Assembly: GCA_020025965.1 (NCBI GenBank)
Contig: JAHHRG010000012.1
Span: forward strand, 1 to 42,509
Length of the DNA: 42,509 nt
From: Sutterella sp.
Lineage (GTDB): Bacteria; Pseudomonadota; Gammaproteobacteria; Burkholderiales; Burkholderiaceae_F
Direction: 5' to 3'
The translations under genes and the position numbers were made by a program. Shown here piece by piece: positions 8,216-16,770 of this stretch (within the stretch, counting starts at the first letter, position 1; each line of letters opens with the position of its first letter). The notes beneath the pieces were generated by a model. It was not told the origin of the DNA, did not search any database, and worked only from the letters and a program-made list of their open reading frames with translations.

Positions 8216-8838
8216 TGCCGATCACGACTGCCAACGAAAACCTCTCCGCCGATTTTCTCGCGCTCGCTGATGCCTATCTGGCCCTTTTTGACGGGATCAC
8301 CGAAGACGATGCCCGTCTCTGGACGGAAGGCGTCGATCAAACGCCCGCGGAAAATCTGGCCTCGATGATCGGCTGGTGGCAGCGTGCCGTTGACGTGATG
8401 AGAACGGAGACGACGGATACCGCTGCGTCTGCCACTCTGACGAAATCCCTCTCTCAGCCTCTCCCCGGCTTTGCCTGGGAGGAAAAGAAAGCCGTCGAAC
8501 TCTCTTTTGAGGACGATTTTGCCGATTTGTCAATTGAGGAATCCCGAACCCGATTGCGCGAGCTCGCGAAGCCCCTCGCTCGACTTCTCGCTGCGAAGTC
8601 CGACTCTGTCGTCATCGCCGACACGGACAACGACCCTCGTCGGCCTCTCTCGCCTTGGTTTCTCGCCTTCGCGGCACATCGTCGAGAACTGGGACTCACC
8701 GACGCACCGGCCGATGCAGCTCCGCTCGCTCTCTTCTTTTTTCACTTCACCCGCAGCAAAATGCGCGAGCTACTCAACTGGAAAAATTTCGTCGGGCACG
8801 TCACCCGCGAACCGCCGCATGCGCTATGGTGGTTTTAA
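8212..8838 (+). CDS. ClbS/DfsB-like four-helix protein (tentative)
   Basis: 208 residues, starting at the ATGATG that overlaps the stop of the GNAT gene. The order of features fits the ClbS/DfsB (DUF1706) family: an N-terminal helix, LASMIGWWQRAVDVM (the family's ...LxxHLxxWxxxxLxW helix) and LPGFAWEE (family L-P-G-x-x-W). ClbS is a cyclopropane hydrolase that protects against colibactin; most relatives have no known substrate. Acidic, no signal peptide, cytosolic. The coupling to an acetyltransferase suggests a small modification or resistance pair, which is only an inference. The family call is moderate. Confidence 0.45.
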   Translation: MMPITTANENLSADFLALADAYLALFDGITEDDARLWTEGVDQTPAENLASMIGWWQRAVDVMRTETTDTAASATLTKSLSQPLPGFAWEEKKAVELSFEDDFADLSIEESRTRLRELAKPLARLLAAKSDSVVIADTDNDPRRPLSPWFLAFAAHRRELGLTDAPADAAPLALFFFHFTRSKMRELLNWKNFVGHVTREPPHALWWF

Positions 8839-8933
8839 CGGAATTTAATGATTTTTAAGCTCCTCCTACCGTTAATTAACAACAAATAAGATCGGCCTCG
8901 ACAGACAAGCCTCGGCATATTCTGTCGCATTGT

Positions 8934-8957
8934 CTCATTCGTTTCTCGTCGAATGAG
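8934..8957. repeat. 8-bp inverted repeat upstream of the TSUP gene
   Basis: CTCATTCG/CGAATGAG (8934-8941 and 8950-8957), about 100 bases before the TSUP permease start. No T tract, so an operator or leader hairpin is more likely than a terminator. Confidence 0.35.
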
Positions 8958-9052
8958 AAACGGCCGGTTTTGTCTCTTGCCGCCTTTCTCGGACGAAAGA
9001 TCGAGCAGACGAGTAGAATGGAGGCCTTCTGTCGTTTCGACCCGAATTCATC

Positions 9053-9814
9053 ATGCTGCCCGATCTTTCCACGCTCTTCATCGTTTGTCCGCTTGTCTTC
9101 TTGGGCGGTCTTGTTGACGCCATTGCCGGCGGAGGCGGCTTGATTACCCTCCCGGGCTATTTGCTGGCCGGTATTCCGCCGCATCTTGCAATCGGAACGA
9201 ACAAACTCTCGAGCGCCGTCGGCATGTGTGTTTCCACCGCAAGACTTTATCGCGGCGGCTTCATCGATCTTCGTCTCGCAGCCGTCCCGGTCGCCGCGGC
9301 TTTTGTAGGGGCCATGGCCGGCGCTCGCATTGCACTCTTTCTGCCCGCCTCGGTGTTCCAGGTGATTCTGGTGCTCTGCCTTCCGATCGCCGCCCTCCTC
9401 GTCATGCGAAAGAAGACGCTCGCCTCTGAGACGCTTGACATGGAAAAGACGAAGCGCCTCATGATGCTGGGGCTTTGCGCATTCGTCTGCGGAGCTTATG
9501 ACGGTTTTTACGGTCCGGGAGCCGGCACCTTTATGCTCCTCGCCTTTACCGCCTTTGCCAAACTCGGCGTCAGAGATGCGGCGGGGCAGATGAAAATCGT
9601 GAATTTGACGAGCGGCCTTTCGGCCCTGGCAATGTTTGCCCTCGCCGGCGAAGTCGACTGGATCCTAGGAGGCCTCGCAGCCGTCTTCGGGATTGCCGGG
9701 CACTATATCGGCTCGGGACTCGTGATGAAAAACGGCAGCCGCATCGTGCGCCCCATTATTCTGACGGTCATCGGACTTTTGTTCCTTAAAACCGCCTGGG
9801 ACTATTTCGCCTGA
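9053..9814 (+). CDS. TSUP (TauE/SafE) family permease
   Basis: 253 residues and about eight transmembrane helices arranged as two homologous halves. Diagnostic family features are the N-terminal LGGLVDAIAGGGGLITLPGYLLAGIPP stretch followed by AIGTNKLSSAVG (residues about 18-65), repeated weakly as GAYDGFYGPGAGTFMLLAF and GQMKIVNLTSG in the second half. TSUP proteins move sulfonates, sulfite, sulfoacetate, thiosulfate or other organic anions across the inner membrane. The substrate cannot be read from sequence and the neighbours do not tell. Stand-alone gene with its own terminator. Confidence 0.88.
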   Translation: MLPDLSTLFIVCPLVFLGGLVDAIAGGGGLITLPGYLLAGIPPHLAIGTNKLSSAVGMCVSTARLYRGGFIDLRLAAVPVAAAFVGAMAGARIALFLPASVFQVILVLCLPIAALLVMRKKTLASETLDMEKTKRLMMLGLCAFVCGAYDGFYGPGAGTFMLLAFTAFAKLGVRDAAGQMKIVNLTSGLSALAMFALAGEVDWILGGLAAVFGIAGHYIGSGLVMKNGSRIVRPIILTVIGLLFLKTAWDYFA

Positions 9815-9864
9815 TCGAGTGCGGTTTTCATGCCCGAATAACGGCATTAACGATTACGTCACAC

Positions 9865-9910
9865 ACGGTCCGCTACTTTCTCTTCGGAAAGACGGACCGT
9901 TTTCTTTTCT
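9865..9910 (+). terminator. Terminator of the TSUP permease gene
   Basis: ACGGTCCG/CGGACCGT stem (9865-9872 with 9893-9900), inner CTTT/AAAG pairing, then TTTTCTTTTCTT. Confidence 0.8.
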
Positions 9911-9964
9911 TCGGCGTTGCCGTTTCCGGCCTCTTGTCCGCTATCGCTCCTGAACACACACGTG

Positions 9965-9996
9965 AAAAAGCCCCGCATTCCTGAGAATACGGGGCT
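9965..9996 (-). terminator. Terminator of fumC
   Basis: On the minus strand AGCCCCG/CGGGGCT with inner ATTC/GAAT pairing, then five T (A-run at 9965-9969). It lies 77 bases beyond the fumC stop. Confidence 0.85.
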
Positions 9997-10072
9997 CAAT
10001 CTATTGACTTCCTTCGTTCCGAAGCCGCGAGCGTCCACCCTCACGGCCTAGGACCTGAGAGAAATCCGTCGA

Positions 10073-11479
10073 TTATTGCGGATGAATCATCTTGGAAGGA
10101 TCAACGTATTCGCTGAACTGTTCTTCCGTGCAGAGTTCGAGCTTCAAAGCCGCTTCGCGAAGGCTCAGATTTTCCTTATGAGCGTACTTGGCGATCTTGG
10201 CAGCGTTGTCGTAGCCGACGAGCGGGGACAAGGCCGTCACGAGCATGAGGGAGCGTTCCATCAATTCCTTGATGCGGCCTTCGTTAGGCGTGATGCCCGT
10301 CACGCAGTGGATTTCGAAGGATTCCATCACGTCGGCCAAGTTGCGGATCGACTGCAGCAGGTTGTAAGCGATCACGGGCTTGAAGACGTTGAGTTCGAAG
10401 TTACCCTGGGAAGCGGCCATGTTAATGGCGGTGGCGTTGGCCATCACCTGAACGGCAACCATCGTCACGGCTTCGCACTGGGTCGGATTGACCTTACCCG
10501 GCATGATGGAGGAACCCGGTTCGTTGGCCGGAATGTTGATTTCACCCAAGCCGCCGCGCGGACCGGAAGCAAGCCAGCGAATGTCGTTGGCCATCTTCAT
10601 CAGGTCGGCAGCGAGACCGGCGAGAGCGCCCTGCAACACGCAGAGAGCGTCATGGGAAGTCAGACCCCAGTACTTGTTGTCGGCATCGACAAACTTGAGA
10701 CCCGTCTTTTCCGTCAGGATGGAAGCGATTTCAACGCCGAAGCCCTTCGGAGCGTTCAAACCCGTACCGACGGCGGTACCGCCGATGGCGAGTTCGCGGC
10801 AGGATTCGAGAGCGGCTTCAATGTGCTTCTTGCTGTGAGCAATCATGGATGCGTAGCCGGAGAATTCCTGACCGAGCGTAAGCGGCGTGGCATCCTGAAG
10901 GTGCGTACGGCCGTTCTTGATGATGCCGGCGAATTCTTCAGCCTTCTTGTCGAGAGCCTTTTCAAGGTTTTCAAGGCGCGGGAGAAGGTAGTTCGACACT
11001 TCAACCACGGTCATGATATGAAGAGCGGACGGGAACGTATCGTTCGAGGACTGGCTCATGTTCACATGGTCGTTCGGGTGAACAAGGTTTTCCTTCGGCG
11101 TTTCGGCCTTGTTGCGGAAGTTGCCGCCCAAGATTTCCGTTGCGCGGTTCGCAATCACTTCGTTCATGTTCATGTTGGACTGCGTGCCGGAACCGGTCTG
11201 CCAAATGGCGAGCGGGAAGTTGCCGTCAAGCTTGCCGTCGAGGATGTCGGCGCAAGCCTTGTTGATAGCGTCAAAACGACGATCGTCGAGCTTGCCGAAC
11301 TTATGGTTGGCAACGGCGCAGGCCTGCTTCAAAAGAGCGAAAGCGCGCGTAATTTCAGCCGGCATCTTTTCAACACCAATACGGAAATTCTCATAACTGC
11401 GCTGCGTCTGAGCACCCCAATACTTTTCATCGGGGACCTGAACTTCACCCATGGAGTCTTTCTCGATACGATAAGTCAT
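10073..11479 (-). CDS. fumC: Fumarate hydratase class II
   Basis: 468 residues, the usual length of class II fumarase, a homotetrameric oxygen-stable enzyme interconverting fumarate and L-malate in the cytosol. All active-site regions are present: HPNDHVNMSQSSNDTFP, NGRTHLQDATPLTLGQEF, and the signature loop GSSIMPGKVNPTQCEA carrying the catalytic serine. GAGGAA lies eight bases before the ATG. In this setting the enzyme links malate to fumarate, a likely respiratory acceptor. A 515-codon open frame on the opposite strand is only a codon-bias shadow. Confidence 0.97.
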   Translation of the reverse strand: MTYRIEKDSMGEVQVPDEKYWGAQTQRSYENFRIGVEKMPAEITRAFALLKQACAVANHKFGKLDDRRFDAINKACADILDGKLDGNFPLAIWQTGSGTQSNMNMNEVIANRATEILGGNFRNKAETPKENLVHPNDHVNMSQSSNDTFPSALHIMTVVEVSNYLLPRLENLEKALDKKAEEFAGIIKNGRTHLQDATPLTLGQEFSGYASMIAHSKKHIEAALESCRELAIGGTAVGTGLNAPKGFGVEIASILTEKTGLKFVDADNKYWGLTSHDALCVLQGALAGLAADLMKMANDIRWLASGPRGGLGEINIPANEPGSSIMPGKVNPTQCEAVTMVAVQVMANATAINMAASQGNFELNVFKPVIAYNLLQSIRNLADVMESFEIHCVTGITPNEGRIKELMERSLMLVTALSPLVGYDNAAKIAKYAHKENLSLREAALKLELCTEEQFSEYVDPSKMIHPQ

Positions 11480-11590
11480 TTCGTTTATTCCTCTTTAATC
11501 GGTGTGTCTCTCGTAAGAGCCACGAAAATCGGTCTGAGTTTGACTCTTGCCAATTCTTTTTGCCGGTCGGAAGATCAAACTCATTGGGCG

Positions 11591-11596
11591 ATTATA
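11591..11596 (-). promoter_or_regulatory. Possible -10 box of fumC promoter
   Basis: A perfect TATAAT on the minus strand about 110 bases upstream of the fumC start. No good -35 at 16-18 bases, so it would need an activator or extended -10. Confidence 0.35.
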
Positions 11597-11762
11597 AGAA
11601 ACGGCTGTCTGAGAAGGGTTTAGGGGTTCTACCTAGACTACGGGTAAACATGTAACGATCACCGTAAATTGTTTAGTTTTCTTCTTTACAATCAAACATC
11701 AATTTGATTCAATCGAGCTTTTGGTTTTGTTAATAAAACATTTCTTACATTCCTCCGTCTTC

Positions 11763-11804
11763 TCTGACTGTCTTTTGATCAAATAGCATCAAAAGACAGT
11801 CAGA
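11763..11804 (-). terminator. Strong 17-bp hairpin after the lyase gene
   Basis: Perfect 17-bp inverted repeat (11763-11779 with 11788-11804), 8-nt loop, beginning 16 bases after the lyase stop at 11820. No T tract follows, but the arm itself contains TTTT. Probably a terminator or a 3'-end stabilising hairpin. Confidence 0.6.
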
Positions 11805-11819
11805 AATAAAATCGCAGAG

Positions 11820-13250
11820 TCAAGCGTTTATAAGACGGAGAAACTCTCGATCCAATCTGTCGAGCGCTTCGTCAACCGCCTCGGCACGCTCTTCTCTCAT
11901 TCGACCAAGCGCATCGGCTTTTTCACGAAAACGTCCGATCATCCGATCGACTTCCTGAGGCGCAGCGCTACCCGAGGTTTTCCGGTCTTCGACAATCTTG
12001 CGCGGATCGAGCGCTTCATGGAATTCCCCTTCCGTCATCGGCAATTGAGCCGGCCCTTCCGGATACTCGGCTGTCGTGACTTTCCGATAAATCCGCTGCA
12101 TCTCCGCGTACGGAAAGTCCTTGGGCAAAATATCGTTTGCTCTGGCATGGCTCACCATGGCACTTGCCACATGGTGCCCGATTCGAAACGGCAGACCGTG
12201 GTCTCTCATGAGGCGGTCCGCAATTTCCTGCGACGCGGTCCAGTCGCCGTTGAGTTCTTCCAAGGCACGATCGGGATTGACAACCAAGGCCTTGAGAATG
12301 CGGACAAAACGCTCGCACAACTCAACCGCCTCATCCATCATCGGACGGAATGCATCCGCACGCTTCCCGTCGATCATGCCGGGCACAACGTTGTGACCGC
12401 GCATGAAAGCCTTCATTGAATCGGCCAACAACTCGGACGCCTTTTCTCGCGTATCGTTGATGAGCCCCGGATTGCGTTTTTGCGGCATGGCGGATGACAC
12501 ATACGTGTTCGCACCGCCTTCTTTGAGCAAAATCCAAGGGCGCGGCTGTGCGTACTGCACCATCAGATCACTGATAAACGAACCCAAACGGACGGCCAAC
12601 ATACCTGCGGCCGAACCGGCTTCCATCGGAAGATCCACCATAAAGATGGAAGTCGCATCGAAAGCGTTTGTGACGGGGCTCGGGAAACCCAGCGCTCGCG
12701 CCATCGCCTCGCGATCCAGCGGCCAGCCCGTGCCGTTTAAAACGCAGGCTCCCATGGGCGAAGCATTGAAGCGCTCGGCGATCTCCTCAAGATGCTCGCG
12801 AATGCGAAGCACCGACGCGGTAAAGCCGAGAAGCGTGTGCGCGTATGAGGTCGGCTGAGCCGCCACGCCGTTTGTATAGCTCGGCACAATCGTGTCGCGA
12901 TGCCGATCGGCAAGTGTCAGCAGTTCCTCAAGAACCCGATCGACCGCCGCTTCGAGCTCGTTTAGCTTCTCCCTCATGATCGCCGCACGCTGCGTCGAGA
13001 GCATGTCCTGACTCGATCGACCCGCATGGATCACGGTCGCCTCGGCCCCGGCCGCTTCTATAAAACGCGGTTCCCACGCGATATAACTTTTGACCCGATT
13101 TTTGGGATCCGCTTCTCCCAGTGCTTCCACAGCCGCAATGCCGCGAGCGGCTCGGCGTGCAAGCGCCTCGTCAAACTGCCCGTTTTTAAGTCCCACGACC
13201 ACGGTGGCACGGTTGATAGCATTGATCCAGAAAAATTCGTCGCGGTTCAT
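11820..13250 (-). CDS. ArgH-like lyase of the aspartase/fumarase superfamily
   Basis: 476 residues with the overall order of argininosuccinate lyase. The superfamily signature loop with catalytic serine is intact (SSAMPQKRNPG, near 262-272). Other ArgH active-site motifs are changed: GRSRND becomes GRSSQD, and YTHLQRAQP becomes YTNGVAAQP, so the histidine of the T-H-L-Q motif is lost. It should still carry out an anti-elimination that releases fumarate or a related enoate from a C-N or C-O bond, but probably not on argininosuccinate. It is the last gene of a leftward cluster (LysR, LysR, FAD reductase-like, lyase), 46 bases after the flavoprotein. Pairing with a fumarate-reductase-superfamily protein suggests that one makes what the other consumes. 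Confidence 0.8.
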   Translation of the reverse strand: MNRDEFFWINAINRATVVVGLKNGQFDEALARRAARGIAAVEALGEADPKNRVKSYIAWEPRFIEAAGAEATVIHAGRSSQDMLSTQRAAIMREKLNELEAAVDRVLEELLTLADRHRDTIVPSYTNGVAAQPTSYAHTLLGFTASVLRIREHLEEIAERFNASPMGACVLNGTGWPLDREAMARALGFPSPVTNAFDATSIFMVDLPMEAGSAAGMLAVRLGSFISDLMVQYAQPRPWILLKEGGANTYVSSAMPQKRNPGLINDTREKASELLADSMKAFMRGHNVVPGMIDGKRADAFRPMMDEAVELCERFVRILKALVVNPDRALEELNGDWTASQEIADRLMRDHGLPFRIGHHVASAMVSHARANDILPKDFPYAEMQRIYRKVTTAEYPEGPAQLPMTEGEFHEALDPRKIVEDRKTSGSAAPQEVDRMIGRFREKADALGRMREERAEAVDEALDRLDREFLRLINA

Positions 13251-13296
13251 GGGGCAGCGTCCTCGCTCAAGGAATGTTGTCTACGAAGAAAAGATT

Positions 13297-14766
13297 TTAG
13301 GCTTTTACCCCCGCTGCCGCCCGACTTCCGGCCACACGACCCATCACAAGACAATCAAGAATCGCGCAACTCCCCATTCTGCAAGCTCCGTGCACACCGC
13401 CTGCACACTCACCCGCAGCAAACAGATGAGGAATCACTTCGGCCGTCGAAGCATCGATACAGCGCGCATCACAATCTGTATAAAGCCCCCCCATCGAGTG
13501 ATGAACCTTCGGCATCATTTCGGCGACGTACCACGGTCCGTCAATCAACATCTCGTGACACTGAATCGGACGGAAAAAATCCGGATCCTTCTTCTTTTTT
13601 ACATGGCCGTTATATCGCTTGAGAGTGGCGACGAGGCGACCTTCCGGGATAATCCAGTCCTTCTCAATGTCAGCCAACGTTTCATAACGATCGATTAAAC
13701 CGAGCGCCAATATCTCATCCAAATAGCCCGGACGAATTTTGTCGAGGCGTTCTTTACTGAGTGCATTGCCGATAGCAAGCGCCCTCAATCCCGCTCGATG
13801 CTGATCGAGAACCGCTTCGGCGGAAGACTTGCGATTGCCCAATTCGTTCACGAAACGTTCCCCTGCGGTATTGACCCAGAGGCCGGCATCAGCACCGACA
13901 TAATCAGCAAAGAGCCAGGCGCGACCCATGCCTTTTTCTCTCGGATTGGACCATGGCGTACATTGAATGCGTCCGGCCTCAATCTGCATACAGCCAATCC
14001 TCTCCGTTTCACGCCAAAGCTCTCCCGTAGCCCCCGGCTGATTCGTCGTGTCATAGTCACGCAGCATTTCGTCAAACTGGGCTCGATAATCTGGGTCGGC
14101 CGCGAACCCGCCGTAAGCAAGCACAATGCCCTTTTCCGCCCGGATATAACGGGGATTTCCGGAGCTTGAATCGGGAAAATCATATCCTTCACGCACAAAA
14201 ACACCGTGCGCGCCGTCGGCATCTCTATCGATTTGCTCCACATACGTACGGCAACGAATCTCAACGTTTAAGGCTTTTACGCGTTCGTAGCATTTTTCGT
14301 AGATCTCCCGCCCCGAACCCGTTTTTACTGTCAGCGTTCTCGGCACACTGTGCCCGCCAGCCCACGTAACAACCGGAAGCCATTCGATACCGAGCTCTTC
14401 AACCGTCCAGTCATAAAGCTTTGATGATTCATCCGCTATAAATGTGACCTTCTCACGATCGTTTAAGAACTCTCCGTTTTGCAGCATATCGTCCGCCAAA
14501 AGCGAAGACGAGTCCTTAATATGGCGTTTCTTTTGCTGCGGAGACAACACGACCGACAACATGCCTTCGTCGATAATGGAATTTCCACCAGCGGTCGGCA
14601 TTTTCTCTATCACCAAAGTTTTCGCACCCGCCTTTGCCGCCTCAATCGCCGCTGCCATCCCGGTAAAGCCGGAACCGACAATCACCACGTCCCAGGTTTC
14701 ATCCGGATTTTGTCTCGATAAAGAGCCTGCAGGAGCATTCTTCATTGCATTTTCTACAGTATACAT
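13297..14766 (-). CDS. Cytosolic FAD-dependent reductase-like protein (fumarate reductase flavoprotein superfamily)
   Basis: 489 residues from ATG 14766; no signal peptide, so cytosolic, unlike its relative at 16771. The N-terminal FAD fold reads VVIVGSGFTGMAAAIEAAKAGAKTLVIEK, with MPTAGGNS next. C-terminal motifs KVHHSMGG (421-427) and GACRMGSCAILD (around Arg463) match the substrate-carboxylate ligands of flavocytochrome c3. TNQPGATGE has Gln where fumarate reductases have His, and the segment equal to EAVRGNGA reads DYVGADAG, so the catalytic Arg is Gly. Fumarate reductase activity is therefore doubtful; an enoate, urocanate-like or other 2-enoate substrate is possible. No haem domain. Cotranscribed with the lyase downstream and LysR genes upstream (27-base gap). 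Confidence 0.85.
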   Translation of the reverse strand: MYTVENAMKNAPAGSLSRQNPDETWDVVIVGSGFTGMAAAIEAAKAGAKTLVIEKMPTAGGNSIIDEGMLSVVLSPQQKKRHIKDSSSLLADDMLQNGEFLNDREKVTFIADESSKLYDWTVEELGIEWLPVVTWAGGHSVPRTLTVKTGSGREIYEKCYERVKALNVEIRCRTYVEQIDRDADGAHGVFVREGYDFPDSSSGNPRYIRAEKGIVLAYGGFAADPDYRAQFDEMLRDYDTTNQPGATGELWRETERIGCMQIEAGRIQCTPWSNPREKGMGRAWLFADYVGADAGLWVNTAGERFVNELGNRKSSAEAVLDQHRAGLRALAIGNALSKERLDKIRPGYLDEILALGLIDRYETLADIEKDWIIPEGRLVATLKRYNGHVKKKKDPDFFRPIQCHEMLIDGPWYVAEMMPKVHHSMGGLYTDCDARCIDASTAEVIPHLFAAGECAGGVHGACRMGSCAILDCLVMGRVAGSRAAAGVKA

Positions 14767-14793
14767 TTGCAATTTCTACTTTATTCTCGTCAC

Positions 14794-15705
14794 TCAATCA
14801 ATACAGCCCGGCGTATTGGCCCACAAATCTTTGACGGCAATCATGAGGCGCTGAGTCGCCAAATCCGGAAAGCGCTGCGGCACACGAAGAAGCCACACCG
14901 TCTTGGGCGCAATTTTCCAGAAAGGAAGAACTTCGACCAATCGTCCGTCCGCAAGCGCTTTATGCGCCAAAAAGAGCGGCAATCCGATGGCTACGCCGCT
15001 TCCTGCGAGCGCCGCGGTGTAAAGCGACAAATCCGTTTCGTAATCCGTCACAAAATGTGACGTGAGTGTCTTTTCTTCCCAATCGCAATGAAAGAGTATT
15101 TTCTCCATTGCTGCTGTAGGACCTCGAAGAATACGATGGAAGTCGAGATCATCCGGGGTACGCGGATCACCATTGGCATTGAGATAATCGGGTGCCGCTG
15201 CCGATACATAGGCAATGCGGCCGAGACGCAGGGCAATGACGTCTGCATCGGGCGGCTCATCGGCAATCAGCACGGACATATCCGTCGTCATTCTTGGCAA
15301 GGGCATCGGCCCGTGCACCGGCGTCACCTGTAACGGGCTCTCATTTGACGATTTCATTGTTTTCGCAAGCCTTGCAGGCAGTTGCGAAAAGACGGCAGAC
15401 CCCAAAGACACAGGCGTTCTCAGTTGCAATGTTGCTCTTGTTTGTCCACCGAGGCTTTCCTCAAGTGCCTCGAAATCGCGAATAAGAGGACTCATTTCAT
15501 TCAAAAAACGTACGCCAGCTTCTGTAGCCGTCACACCGTCTCTGTGCCGCTCGCACAGCTTCACACCGAGTTCGTCTTCGAGCGCCTTCATGCGGCGTGA
15601 AATCTGGCTAGTCGTTTCGTCAGCCGATCTGGCCGCCTCGCTGAAAGATTTGAGCCTCAAGCTGTCTTCGAAAGCGTACCAACGTTCAAAAAGCTGCTTA
15701 TACAT
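14794..15705 (-). CDS. LysR-family transcriptional regulator (proximal)
   Basis: 303 residues from the second of two ATG codons (15705), which is six bases after GGGAGG; the ATG at 15708 is too close to it. N-terminal winged helix-turn-helix (SFSEAARSADETTSQISRRMKALEDELGVKLCERH), then a periplasmic-binding-like effector domain ending VAIGLPLFLAHKALADGRLVEVLP. Its start lies inside the last codons of the upstream LysR gene, so the two regulators are translationally coupled. It probably controls the flavoprotein and lyase genes, in response to an aromatic or carboxylic effector. Confidence 0.88.
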   Translation of the reverse strand: MYKQLFERWYAFEDSLRLKSFSEAARSADETTSQISRRMKALEDELGVKLCERHRDGVTATEAGVRFLNEMSPLIRDFEALEESLGGQTRATLQLRTPVSLGSAVFSQLPARLAKTMKSSNESPLQVTPVHGPMPLPRMTTDMSVLIADEPPDADVIALRLGRIAYVSAAAPDYLNANGDPRTPDDLDFHRILRGPTAAMEKILFHCDWEEKTLTSHFVTDYETDLSLYTAALAGSGVAIGLPLFLAHKALADGRLVEVLPFWKIAPKTVWLLRVPQRFPDLATQRLMIAVKDLWANTPGCID

Positions 15706-16609
15706 CATTCACCTCCCGGTGCCATTCTTCTTCAAGAAGTCTCACCAAATGGCGCATAGCTCGGTCGTTTTCAGCCGATTCAGCAATCCGCACGACGTAA
15801 GGCACATCAAGCGCACGACGATCCGGAAGAAGCCGCCGAAGCCTGTTTTTCCGTGCAAATTCTTCAAAAAGCTCCTCAGGCAAAGACAGTGCCACTCCTT
15901 CGCCCGCAAGAAGCCTCACGATCATTGCATCCACCGTGGGCAAGGCAATTTGCCGAAAAACCTTTACCGGAAACCGTTCATTATCTTTAACGAGGACAGT
16001 CCGACCGCGCGCGGGTGCGCCTACCGTAAGTACCGTATGCCGCGCCAGATCCTCGGGGCTCGTAATCATGCCTTCACGTTCGAGATAGTCAGGCGTTGCA
16101 CAAATGACAGTGCGTGCCTCCCCAAGCAACCGTGAGCGTTCTAGGGCACCTTCGCTGGCCGCCACGGTGAGATCGGGTTTCATACCATCCGGAACTCCTT
16201 CCGAACCTTCATAAAGAAAGACACTGAGATTGACCAACGGGAAACGTTCTCGCAAACGACGCAACGCTCGTTCGACGGCCCCGCGCCAGAGCCCGAACGG
16301 TAACGCCAACAGGTAATTTTTGGCGGCTTCTTCGGTTTCAACAGGCAAACGTTGCGATTCCATGACACGGAAGGTTTCGTCCACCAAGGGACGAACGCGT
16401 GCATAGAGATTGCGACCTGCCACAGTCATTGAGAGTCCGTTTCGTCCCCGTACGAAAAGCTGCAAACGCAGCTTTTCTTCAAGCGCATCGAGCCGTCGTT
16501 TAAGGTTCGAAGGATCCGCATCAAGCATCTTCGCCGCGGCGGCAATCGACCCTTCACTCGCAAGCTGACAAAAGAGATTCCATTCGGAAAATCGGATTCT
16601 GACTTTCAT
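15698..16609 (-). CDS. LysR-family transcriptional regulator (distal)
   Basis: 303 residues. Helix-turn-helix WNLFCQLASEGSIAAAAKMLDADPSNLKRRLDALEEKLRLQLFVRG at the N-terminus; effector-binding domain behind it. First gene of the leftward cluster, reading away from the Tat flavoprotein gene with 161 bases between, the usual arrangement for a LysR regulator that controls a divergent operon. It resembles the proximal LysR only at family level, so the pair is not a recent duplication. Confidence 0.88.
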   Translation of the reverse strand: MKVRIRFSEWNLFCQLASEGSIAAAAKMLDADPSNLKRRLDALEEKLRLQLFVRGRNGLSMTVAGRNLYARVRPLVDETFRVMESQRLPVETEEAAKNYLLALPFGLWRGAVERALRRLRERFPLVNLSVFLYEGSEGVPDGMKPDLTVAASEGALERSRLLGEARTVICATPDYLEREGMITSPEDLARHTVLTVGAPARGRTVLVKDNERFPVKVFRQIALPTVDAMIVRLLAGEGVALSLPEELFEEFARKNRLRRLLPDRRALDVPYVVRIAESAENDRAMRHLVRLLEEEWHREVNDV

Positions 16610-16617
16610 GGTTATTT

Positions 16618-16634
16618 TTGCAACAAATGTTGGC
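16618..16634. promoter_or_regulatory. Possible LysR operator in the divergent gap
   Basis: Short dyad CAACA-AA-TGTTG (16621-16632) within a T-N11-A-like context, ten bases in front of the LysR start and about 140 before the flavoprotein start. Position fits autoregulation plus divergent activation. Confidence 0.3.
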
Positions 16635-16668
16635 TTTCCCGTCTATTTCAGCAAGAGACAGGCTTTTC

Positions 16669-16674
16669 TACAAT
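16669..16674 (+). promoter_or_regulatory. Possible -10 box of the Tat flavoprotein operon
   Basis: TACAAT about 97 bases before the ATG at 16771. The -35 position is poor, consistent with an activator-dependent (LysR) promoter. Confidence 0.35.
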
Positions 16675-16770
16675 TTATCGCAACTTCAAGAGCGGCGTCA
16701 ACGAAAGCGAATTCCGAGGACGTTCGCCCGTTTCTCACCTAAGACTCCCTCTCGCTAAAAGGAGACAACA

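Noticed and set aside
10076..11623. 515-codon open frame opposite fumC
   Set aside because: It lies almost wholly antisense to a perfect class II fumarase; long antisense frames are expected from the codon bias here. No ribosome site or family.
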